Shown: positions 20,137 through 31,821 of the stretch, in pieces
Layout of the letters: each line of letters opens with the position of its first letter
Numbering within the stretch: position 1 is the first letter of the stretch
NCBI RefSeq assembly: GCF_964340395.1
Contig: NC_135561.1
Location: 7,501,018 to 7,554,631, forward strand
DNA length: 53,614 nt
Reading direction: 5' to 3'
From: Glandiceps talaboti
Lineage: Eukaryota > Hemichordata > Enteropneusta > Spengelidae
The notes under the pieces: generated by a model
The model's database searches: none
What the model saw: only the letters and a program-made list of their open reading frames with translations
What the model was told of the DNA's origin: nothing
Translations under genes and position numbers: made by a program

Positions 20137-22479
20137 GATTACAATACATCCGTACGTCTTACCGTCCTGTTTGTGATTCGAGTTTTCAAATAATCAACTA
20201 CAAGGTTTTGGATATTAGGAAGTCTTGGAATCTCTGCTGACAGGAGTGAGGTGAAACTGAACGGATCGGTAGCCTATCGCCGTATACGTACGTCGTACAG
20301 TTGTTGAACGGTTACGTGACGACATACACTATCCCGGCCAGTCCCATTGAACTGACGGTGTCACCAATTATACATTAAGGTGAGACTTTGTTGCACACAT
20401 TCTAAACACGTAATTCAGATGTTGAGTCAACCACACTATGAAAGCATTAGTCCATGGCCAAGCCATATCGTTATCACTGCCAATTTTTGGTGAAACAGGA
20501 ACAATGCTATAATAACGATATTTATAGATTTTTTAATGAACACAACGTCGTCATTTTAAAACATAACCTTCACCGGGTGGAGTCCTTCAAAAGTTCTCTT
20601 GCAACTTTAAAAAACAAACAATTTGTACTTGTTTCAAGTTGTATGATCGTGCTAAAGCCTTTTTTGTTTTCAATTTAAATCGGACACACCTTTGCAGTGG
20701 TCAGGTGACCGTGTCAAGCTTCTTGAATTACGCATTGGCCTATGCGTAACGTTATACCTGTACAGGTTTTCTCCAAGACAGTTACATAGGTCGGTATATT
20801 TTCGGCCAATGTCCCCATGGATGCTAAACATCCAAAGCAAACATTTCAAGACCCGGGTTTTGAGAAATACTCGAACTCTCAAATATATTTTTCATGCTTA
20901 AAAGAGTGTGATGCAGATAAACTAAGCTAAAAACCACATATACTTGTCGGTGACTTTTATCCTGGACTTTTCTCGAGGCATGTCTGGACAAAAACAGTGA
21001 AGTGTGAAAAAAAATCGAGACAAAATACGTCTGCGTAATGAGATTTGAATTCGAATATTTTAATGTATTATAATGACCTATTTTTAAAGAATTCACCTGC
21101 ACTGACCAGTAGTACCTGAAAGAGGGTTGTTAGATTTCCATTACAATCGATCGATGTAGGTGCATGGTTGCAGACATGAATAAGTGATGGTGTTCTGTCA
21201 CACGCAACACAAAGTACTGTACATGTACATCGTAATGATAGTGCCACGTCTTACACACACCTAGGTATCGATGTAGGACTCTACAGTAGATATCTGTGTT
21301 AATACATAAAGTGTAATTTTTCACCATGCTGGGTGAGGTGTGCTGGTAGCAATACAAAGAAAAGAATTTTGCAGGTAAATTAGACACCCGTAGGTTTGGA
21401 CCGTTGCCATTAAATATTTGGATCGATTTTGTTTTATGTTATTGTTAAGTGACGAATCACTCCAGGACTCCCGTAGGCAATGAGTTCGCCACGCTGAGGT
21501 CATTCTAAAGTACTGAGTGCCACTTTTTTAACAAACGCTATTGAATTCTTGTACGTCGTCGTTGACTAAGCATTCCAAATATTTTCATTTGTCCCTTGAC
21601 ATTTTATTTTCTTCGCTTCATTTGCAATGAAAGGAGGATCTACCTGAGAACAACGCCTGCCTTTCAAAGAATTTACAGTCCATTGTTCGGCTAAGACAAA
21701 GCGTCAGCTGATAAAATACGTCGTGGCTCCAATCACCATAACTATAATATTTCGTGTAGCTTCTTTCCCATGAAGTCGTGTTCAATGTTATTTCGAACAA
21801 CGACCTACATGCACATATTAACATAACAAAACATATTATTATCAACTAATCAGCCAACGCATTTTCAAAACATAAACCCCATGGCTAATACCAGATTCTT
21901 GTATTGTGTTATCTTACACGGGAAGTTTTTTTTATTCAGGACAAACTTTCTTTAGATGTCTTGATTGAAATTATTCCACGAGAAAGAGGAAACAAAATAC
22001 TAGTATACAGACTTTTAAAGTAACGTGAAACGATTCTAGTGAGGAAATAGGTCCCCAGGAACTAATCAAGGTCCATGGAACATACATAAATGTAAAATTA
22101 AGGCAAATTTGGGGTACGAGTTATAACAAACTAAAAATACATCTAATTGTAAATAATATAGCTTAGTCAAAACAGAGCCTATGGCCAAATACTAATTTCC
22201 ACAGCTAAATTTTAATTCTAATCCGAAATAGGCATTTTAAGATCCGTGTTGGATTAGGATTACGATCAACATTTAGCTGTTGAAACGGTTGTCATGGAGA
22301 CCTATACAAAACAATAGCTATCTAATTCTTATGGCTTCACTGCAATCAGTAACAAGTGTACTCATCGGGATAGATATACTAATTTGCATAATATTTGCAT
22401 AATTATGTCATTAAAATAAAATGTTGACAGTGTCCGTCAGCTTTTATATGCGAAGGATCCACAGAGTTGTCAAATTCTT

Positions 22480-22602
22480 AGCATGTTGTTGCTGCCCATT
22501 TTAATATTGTATTGTATTGTATGATTGTCATGAACTGTGTTGTGGTTTTTTATTCTCTTCTTGTGAAGGCTTAATAAATAAATAAATAAATAAATAATTT
22601 GC
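22480..22602 (+). mobile_element. LINE-type 3' tail
   Basis: TTCTTGTG and GGCTTAATAAATAAATAA match the end of the LINE fragment at 2427-2905. Only the 3' UTR and AAAT tail remain. Confidence 0.5.
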
Positions 22603-23752
22603 ATGTGACGTTGTGAAATGGGAAATGTATAACCTGTGAAATTCCACAGTATGCCTATAAACTATTACTAATGTAATAATCTGGAATCGTTAAATACATC
22701 CATACTGCTTTTTGCTGGTCTAATCCTCATCAAATCGACACCTGCCAATCATTGCGTTATAAACGTATTCTGCACTCTCTAGATCTATCGATGTTGTAAC
22801 TTTATTTGTAGGAGGGGTGGATCTTTACTGTTATAATATATGCACGTACGATTAGCTTGAGTTTACTGTTAAATATAGTAGTTTACGTCGACCTGAGTAC
22901 TAGTATAATTTCGAAGCTTGTAAAACTCCTGCCAATGTTATTAGGGTTAAGATTGCTAGTTGCATAGTACTGGCTAACTGCTACTTGTGGGTTTATTGGT
23001 CTATAAAATACGTATCTCATCAAGTCAGTCAGTGACAGTGTATTGGTCGTGTATCTCATCAAATCAGTTGGTGACATTACATTACATTCTCTCATCACCA
23101 GTTTCATAATTGTGAAGGTGACGTACGGTATGAAGGAGAACCATTGACAAGTTCACACTTCAGTTCAAGGACTAATGAGCTTCGAATGCACATTTCATCC
23201 ACAGACATTCAATGGTTCTCGCATTAGTAACTACCCTGTAAGTGGAGTAGAAGGGGGCTTGGACCACTGTAGAAAACACAATGGTCCGCGGAAGGAGTTA
23301 TTCTTATGTTCAAGACCAACATTTTATATAGGTCTTCCAGGAAACTCTTCTTATCACCTAAATATTCCAAAAAATCACATGACAGTTTTGCATAGAAGAA
23401 AAACTATGCTAAACTTTTTTTAAATGTATATATTGTAGATGAAATAGATGTATTGCGCGACGTAAATCAAATTAGATGTAGGTACGATTTGGGTATCATT
23501 TGTTTGTGCATTTGCCTAAAAGTGTGTAGTGTTGAACACGTAGTTCACGACATATGAAGCGATAGTTGATCAATTTTTTTATCTATAAGATTTAATTAAA
23601 GATAAATGACTATAATCAGTTTTTTTCTCGGCGCTTTGATTTTGCCTCAGATGAAGAATACACGTATACATGTATATTTGTATTAATATGTGGTTAATGA
23701 GTACATTAGTCTCTGTTCGTTTACACATCATGCCATAGATGGGTCAAAAGTC

Positions 23753-25126
23753 CTAATATGTCTCTGTAGTCAGTTCTCTACTCCGTAACAATTGAATGCA
23801 TACATTGAAAAGAAGGACATACATGGAAACCCATTTTCTTTGACCCTTCACGTCATTCACATTGTCAAACTTGGCAAGGTCCCCTCGGACAAACATGAGA
23901 ATAAAGGCTGAGTGGTCTCGGCTATTGTGTAGTCGTGGAAAGTAGTGCATTCGCCAATTCATTCTCGTTCTATTCATTTGTATGTGAAAAGAGAAGTTGC
24001 TAGTAGCTATACAATGAGTGGGCCTTTTAATCACGGTGAATTCACGCGATTCATGAAGGTCGTTAAAACCCAAGGATGGTACAGCAGGAAACGGCTGCCC
24101 AAAACTAAAAGTCAAGAATTGGATATAAACTACCTGTTGCATAAAAAACAACAACGATCGGACGATATAAACCTACTGCCATATGTTTGCGGTATACATG
24201 AATGTATTAGTCACTTTAGTCTCACTGCAAATATATCCATATGCTGTGCAATGTGGTCTATTTCTAAAATCAATAGACTGATTTGGTTTAGTGTTCGTGC
24301 TAATGTGCCAGTACATTATCTTCACATGTTTCTAAACTAAATTCGAAAACACAACTTTGGCGTTTCAGGATCATCAATTATGATAATAATTAGAACAGTC
24401 CTGGGTGACGGAGATTTTTTTAGATGGAATACATTTCCAGATAAATTGACCTGTGCGTGACCTCCAGTATCTGTACGGTTTTGTAAAGGCGACGTCACAT
24501 TTCTCATCGTCTCATGACCAACCAATGCTTTAGTATAATGGACGTTGAGGGACATGGTTACGGTCATGGTCATTAACTAATCTATGCTCACGGTCAGTTT
24601 CTTACTTTATATGCATTGGAAATCACATTTCCCTAAAGTTCAAATAGTATGGTCCATGTAATGGCCACTGTGAACCTAAGCTATTTTTCCAATCCGTCCC
24701 AAAGTTTATGTTGAATTATAATGGTATGTTTTCATGGCATTACCATGGTTACCGTGGGTATCAGCTGCAGTGATGCACGTAAAATATACTAGTAACTAAT
24801 CCATAGAGTAGTCCATTCTTAAAATAAAATATTCTCACCTGGAATTTCGGTCTATATGCATCGTCCATTGGTATTCTTTTGTTCAGTTTACATTGTAATT
24901 TTATTTCACTTTCATCACCATGTGTACGAGTTTTTGAGAACAGGAGCACATTGGGAGGGATGCGGTAATAAAAATGAATGGTCGGATTATCACCTACTAT
25001 TCGTAACAGAGATGTTTCAACAATTGATCGGATAAAGTCCTCGATCGTTAAATGACTGGGCGGAGATGAAAACAGTCTGAAGTGTCGATGGTTCAAACGT
25101 TGAATGATCAAAGACTTAAATCTCAT
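23753..25126 (-). CDS. Hypothetical two-exon protein (weak candidate)
   Basis: I do not recognise this protein. Exon A (25126-24839, 96 codons) starts at an ATG preceded by an in-frame stop and ends at a CAG|GTGAGA donor in phase 0. Exon B (24133-23753) follows a pyrimidine-rich TTTTTTATGCAACAG acceptor, also phase 0, and runs 126 codons to TAG. The joined frame is 222 aa, basic, with no signal peptide, membrane segment or known motif. Good splice borders and two matching frames are the only support. The start context is poor, and overlapping open frames exist on the other strand, so chance is quite possible. Confidence 0.25.
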
Positions 25127-25547
25127 CGCATTGAGATGTCAATTTCATTGCCTCTTCAAAGTTGATAACCATAATGCATTACCAGTTGTTGTTTTTTTGA
25201 AAGAGGAAGTTCATCGTGCACGCCCTATGAAGGGTTGTGTGTGTAATAATGTATGTTTCTAATTGTAAAGAGCAGTGAATTCATATATTTCAGACTCTAA
25301 TTCTACCCCCCCCCTCCACCTCGATCGATCGATAATGTAATCATTCACACATGGTATATGCCATAACGCGAGTGTCTACTTTGAAAAAGGAAGAAGTGTT
25401 TGGTCGGTGTTAAAATATGAATACACAACGGAAACAGCATGATAAGACCACATGTTATCACATCTCTGACGAATGTTGAGAAAACAAGAAGTGATTAATT
25501 TCTTGTCATTGACTCGAAAACAAGCCTATGTAATAATGTATGACGAA

Positions 25548-25690
25548 GTTATTTGAGATGTTGGGAATTTATCAAAACCACTGATTCTGTGCGTTACTTG
25601 AGATGTTGAGAATTAAAACTCACTCTGATTCTTGGCGTTACTTGAGAGATGGGGAGATTAAAATTATGAAAACCATTCATTCTGGGAGTT
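25548..25690. repeat. Degenerate tandem repeat, about 45-base unit, three copies
   Basis: Successive units start GTTATTTGAGATG, GTTACTTGAGATG and GTTACTTGAGAGATG, each followed by an A-rich part and ATTCTG/TTCTGG. Confidence 0.6.
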
Positions 25691-26469
25691 GGCTTGAAAG
25701 TTTTCTAGCTGTTTAGGCGTTGGCTTAATTGAAGAAAGTTCACGTAACATTCAAAAACGCATGGTGATTCATAGATAATCAGAATAAGACGAGCCACACT
25801 GGTAAACCGTATCGTGTACACACAGGTGGCCAATCAATATTTAGTCATATGCAAATTTACCGTTATGTCTGAAACTTTAGTGTCTAACTTGCCCCGTGGC
25901 GTAATTCTTTGGATGCCTAACAACTTTGAGTCAACGCTAATCTGGTTTAGTCAAGCTCTCTGTCTGTGCGTAAGGCCTATAGTCTGTGAGATTCCACGCT
26001 TTTCTAAAATATCCGATCACCTTGGAGACAAAGGGAAGATTACTGAAACTACATAGAGTTACGTAATAACATGTTACTCACATTGTACTACAATCTACTG
26101 TACAATCCTAAATCTATAATTTCACCAAACTGTTTTGTTGTACTTCAAAGGGAACAAAGACTAGAAAATATTCAAGTGCGCATGTACAAATTAATCTTGT
26201 AATCACTTCGAGCCCCACCCATGCAACGTTTTCTTTTCTATTTTGGGTACTATCTCCTTTGTAATGGGGTATTTACTTCTTATATGTCACACACTAAATG
26301 GATTGTATTCAATAATTGCCAACGCTGATATATTAAACTGAATTATGGAATCGAAATATCACGACTGAAACCATTTAACAGCAACATCATCACATACGAT
26401 TATAGATTACATCTACCATAACCATCACCACTACCCACGGCCAGCACTATAACCGCCGCCACCATCATC

Positions 26470-26515
26470 GTCACCCCCCCCCACCACCACCACCACCACC
26501 ACCACCACCATCACT

Positions 26516-26573
<58 letters not shown>

Positions 26574-26640
26574 CAGCCACCACCACAACACCCACCACCA
26601 CCATTACTACCACCACCACCGCCTACACAAACATCGTCAC
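26470..26640. repeat. (CCA)n-(ATC)n trinucleotide microsatellite
   Basis: CCA repeats, then about 55 bases of ATC repeats, then interrupted CCA repeats. Open frames here are repeat artefacts. Confidence 0.9.
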
Positions 26641-28412
26641 CATCTTCGTCATCAAATAAAACAACAAACAAAGAACATCAAACAATACTTTACCCATGTT
26701 CAGATCTATAAATATGTTGACACATTTTATTCACGCGAGAACTACGTCTGACACGATGTAGGAATAAATGAGATGAAGCACATACGGGTCTTTCAGTCTA
26801 GATATGGCGTCTTCTAGTATTTCTTAATAACAAATAATATGATTTAGAATGTATCTGTTTCAAATGATAGTAAATGTGAATGCTTTAGGTCGTGTTTTTC
26901 TACGTTCGTCATTTTCTGAAACCAGAGAATATTTTAGCATTGACATGACAACAAAAATTGAGGCTACATCGTACATGGTTCACCGTTGACGTAAGGAAGA
27001 CGCCTGTAGTTGACGGTGATGACACTGTCCGTCATAAGCACATAGTCTACATAGACTGTCTATGGCACAACCACAGACAAGTTTCTTACTTGTTGACTTT
27101 GGATCTTGTTGATCGCTAAATTCGAAAGCCAACGGCAAGATCATCTTGTCTGAGTGAGCTACTGCACCTCAATGTTCAATAGAGCGGAATTCCGTGTATC
27201 CGGTCTTTGTGAATCACCATCACCATCTACCTACGTTATGTGTAACTCTAAATCTGACTTTATTAAGATAATACCAAGCTCGAGAAACTAGTAACTTATA
27301 ATGAGCCTTAGACAAATTGAAATTGTACGGTATACTATGCTATACATATGGCACTAACAATACAATGGTTGTGGAACATATCCCAACCAAGTGACACATG
27401 TTGATTGATGGTGTACAAGAATTCACAGGTCAGAAAGTCACGGTTCTCTGGTTCTCGTATCCAATGGAACAATTTGGATACTGGAATACCTAAGAACGTA
27501 TATGTATTTGGTTTTCTCCCACTTCATCCGAGTAGATTTCAATAACAAACAAAATCAGTACATGATGAGTGGCCTTCTTAAATAGGCAGTAATTGTGAAT
27601 GAGTTTAAAATACACATGATAAAACCTTTGAATATAATGGCAACCGACGTACATTCCTATTACTGATGGCATACAAAATATATAGGGCACTTCATCGTCT
27701 GTAAACTTGAACACAATTTTCGGGTTTTCCGTAACTTTTCGGCATATTTTCGGTTTATTTTAGGTGCTAACCATAGATATGGCCATTCTTAACGAATTTG
27801 CCTCAAAATCGTGTATAAAAAGCAGCTAAATTCTAAAACATTTCCTGACAATTGAACCGGTGAACATTGTATCACGTACAGTTCCGATCTGGTTGTTAAG
27901 GTTTTAGTACGCCAGTCAAATTAGAACACTGACAAACAACATATTTGTCAATGTGACCCCTGTACAACAATGCCCATCAAACTAAGTGAGTTTTATGTGA
28001 TTGTGGTGCGGTGTATTGCCGGGCCATAGTTAGTTTTATTGAAAAAATCAACACACACTAAATGAAGGCATAGAGTGTCTGGTATGATTCCAATTGGAAT
28101 CTCGCCTCCGCCCTTCCAGTTCATCTGTTTTGACCTTTCAACGAGTGAGAATCTGCAGGTATAAATATCGTTTAATCTTGTATCAGTTAAACGACTGAAT
28201 GAGTACCCAATCAAAACAAGTGTTTCATTTGTATTTAGGATATTACACAAGATGTTTTAATGATTCATATTACAATCTCAACTTTAAACATAAACATGAA
28301 AATTGCCAATGACTTTATAATGTTTATAGCCTAGGCCATGTTACTTATCTCATAAGACTATACAAGGAAAGGAATTTAATTCTCTACGTTAACTTGTACA
28401 GTTTTACCATCG

Positions 28413-28440
28413 GGGTCACAAGTTCAAAGGTCAAAGGTTA
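28413..28440 (+). promoter_or_regulatory. Cluster of four nuclear-receptor-like half sites
   Basis: GGGTCA, two bases, AGTTCA, one base, AGGTCA, one base, AGGTTA, all in the same orientation. Two overlapping DR1 arrangements result, the type bound by RXR/HNF4-class receptors. Binding is inferred from motif only. Confidence 0.3.
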
Positions 28441-31332
28441 CATATGACACAAACAAAAACACCATCTGTAATAACCATGTTATTTTAGTTTATTAAATAG
28501 TTCATATTTCTACTCTCCTTTTTTCCGACATGGCAATCTTACCCTGTTGACTATATTATTATGCCACCTCGTTTATCAATATTCCACTAAATGTACAGGT
28601 GATAGAGATTTCGACACAAAGGTGTAAAGAAACACTCCCATTACTAAGGCTTGTAACAGGCTATTAACAAATTTTAATGGCTACTTTGGTCGTACTTGCT
28701 AAAATTTTCTCAACTATGATAATAGTGCATACACAATTATTTCCATTCTGAATAAGTAAATAAATGGAATAAAAAACACGTTTGACAAAAGAACCAGTTT
28801 GAAAAGTGGTCGCAGTAGCACGTCGCTATGAATATTAAAAAGAACTACGGTAAAAATATCCAGTATTTTATATGCTATTTTTAAATTCGTCGTAGTTGTT
28901 GGCGGTATACAATATGTAACCTGCGTGACAGTGGCATTAAGTCAACACTGTTGCCCTACCACGCCTCCCAATATTGCCGAATTCTTTGATCCCTGGATCT
29001 TGTAGTTTTTTTGAAAATAAGGTAAATATCATTTATTGCCATGAACCACCTTTCATGTATATCAACGTATGTATTGGTGTCAATCACTATCATGTCAAAT
29101 TTATTTTCCCGAAACCGATACGTCTGTCGATGGCTGTTGGGGCTTTTAATTATAGATTTATGACCTTATTATTCCATAGGCATCCAATTAGATAATTGAT
29201 ATTCATTTTATAGTATGGAAATTCAAGATAACTATTCGTTCAAATGCATCCAAGCCTTTAAAAATATATAGCTAAGGACATCTGGTGACAGCAGTATTGA
29301 AATGTCCTTTCGGGGGTGAGATATTGATTCGGTGACTGCTGTATGTGGTATATCATCCAAGGCTGTTGTGGTATTGTTATAAAATACCGTACTGCGAACG
29401 GGGTCACTCGGAGTTATTTTATGGTAACATGTTTTTATTCTGTACGTTAAAACATGATAACGTTCTATATTTCAATGTGTCATCAACGTAATCATAAAGA
29501 ACGATGGTGGAAAAGGGGGGATAAATGTAGCCTAGCGGAACTAAAGAGGAGAATATAACAACATTCTACATGTGTTTTAAATAGTCTACTTTTCATTATT
29601 ACAGATAATATCATTGCAATGCAAATTCTGGCATAAGAATTCATACAAATTGAAAACATGCCTTGATTGTACGTCGGTACATGTGCGACATGTTTCTGAT
29701 TATTGATGTATGCTAGTCACAGACTGCACGTACTGACCACATAAAACAAACACGGTTGTCATGACAGTATGTTAGAATAAACATAACGTATACGTGGATG
29801 AGGGCGAGGGGTGATAATTTTTTTATCACGACAAATTGATTATAAAGTCACTCTATGTGACCTCATATATATGAATTGTATGTTCCCAAGGGAGTTGAGG
29901 AAGTAAAAAGGGCCGGTGTGTCGTTATAGGTTCGTACCGGGGGTAATAATGATAACAATAATCATTATAAAGCGCTTTGAACACTGTGTGAAAGCACTGT
30001 ATAAAAAGTCATATTATTATATTATATGCACACCATATACTGGTGACTACCATTTGTATTATTTCAAGGTTGGTGTGCATTTTACAATACGTTTAGTGAT
30101 GGTGTCATCTATCAAATCAAACACGTGACTTATTGTTAAATGCTCACACATTGTGTCCAACTTGAACATTTACTAACTAGCGTCGATAAACAACTTCCGA
30201 ACTGCCAAGTCGATCCCTCCTTGCAATTGGGCTAACGTCGTTAATTCTCACGGTTGAGTATATGGTTCCAAACTTATATTAATGTGGGGAGAGAATAACT
30301 AAACGTTGGGTCGCAGTTTTCATGACCCCCCCTCCCCCTTCCTGTAGTTTGCAAACTTCTTATTTCTGCTGCTACCGACTGTGAAGTGGTTTAAGTGGCA
30401 GTCTTGTTTGGATGTAGTGCTACAGTCGAGGGTGTGAGATAACATTTTTGTAGATCAGCAAAGACATTAAAGTTGACGAAACCAATAATTATAACACGGT
30501 TTGTGCACATGAACACTGAACTATTCATCGACAACAATCCCATATTTATGTTCATGCCATTCACCTGTCAGTTGACATACTTTGAATACTTCCTTATTTA
30601 ACCTGTATCACCTATAGCAATTGTCATACCACATGTCATCCATCTTACATGTTGAAAGTTATGTAGGTGATACACGAGATAAACAATCGTGGAGCAGTGT
30701 TCCGAGCTTTCCATGATTGAACATATGGACTACTGAGAATATGAAGACATATAAATGAGATTAAAATGGCATAGAATATGATATCATATATTAATGATAT
30801 AATAAGATGAAGCAATCGTTTACAGCTTTTAGCAATTTGTGTGTGTTTATATAAAGTCTGTGTTAACACATTAGCACATGGCTTAAAACGCGATCGAATA
30901 CGAGAGGTTTTCCGGATAGTTATCAAAACTCCGAACACCATCAGTTTGCGCCATATCATAACGAAGCGAGCTAAAAGCAGTGGAGTCACGTGTGGTTTAT
31001 TATATAATACGTAAAAGCAATTTGCATACATCCTTATACACATTTTATTATTACACATTTATTTATTGTTATATACACAATTGTATGTAACCATAGCCCC
31101 TCGACCACAGGGTGGAGGGTCTATGATGTAACATAAACATTATAGCAATATTTGCCCGTTACGCAAATCAATATGTGTGTTATATATCCTGAATTAAGCA
31201 TATCTCGACTGGGATATCGCTTTTTATGTTGAATACTGTAACTGTTACAACTATTGCGACAACATCATGTTCATTGTTTCATCTCCATATTCTTTCAGAT
31301 CTATCTCAATCTAAACTCTGGTGGAAAGTCTG

Positions 31333-31340
31333 TGACGTCA
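31333..31340 (+). promoter_or_regulatory. Perfect CRE palindrome in NHL-gene 5' UTR
   Basis: TGACGTCA ends two bases before the start codon, inside the predicted 5' UTR exon. It could be a CREB/ATF site or chance; six other exact copies occur in the window. Confidence 0.3.
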
Positions 31341-31342
31341 TA

Positions 31343-31551
31343 ATGTCCAAGTACTCGGGACGTACAGTTGATGTTGCTGGTGGTGGTGGTCATTCTGATG
31401 CCGGTATTGTGGCTGGTGACGAGTCTTGGTCCGCGGCTTTTTTAAAGAAATTCACACATAAAGGCAGTCTTAGGTTGTATGCTGTACAGGTGAGAAATTC
31501 ACACATCTCGTCTTTAGCTTATTTCAATGACCTTTTATGATGAACGCGCGC

Positions 31552-31625
<74 letters not shown>

Positions 31626-31768
31626 GTCTGTCTGTCTGTCTGTATGTCCTTCAGTCTGTATGTCTGTCTGGTTGTGCACGTGAATGGTACATGTATGGAT
31701 GCAATGTATGTATGTATGTATGTATGTATGTATGTATGTATGTATGTATGTATGTATGTATGTATGTA

Positions 31769-31821
<53 letters not shown>

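Larger units (their letters stand above)
19734..23752. other. Intergenic stretch
   Basis: No supported gene. It holds a CpG-richer patch at about 20240-20350, a possible short first exon on the minus strand (20136-20120), a LINE-type 3' tail near 22480-22602, and a short tandem repeat of a CGTATCTCATCAA-containing segment near 23009 and 23049. Confidence 0.6.
25127..31298. other. Intergenic stretch
   Basis: No supported gene or RNA. It holds the tandem repeat at 25548-25690, CCA/ATC arrays at 26470-26640, a run of nuclear-receptor-like half sites at 28413-28440, and a short imperfect hairpin near 31092-31125. Confidence 0.6.

Noticed and set aside
23945-24340. 131-codon plus-strand frame
   Set aside because: Overlaps the antisense candidate, no splice or motif support, no recognisable family.
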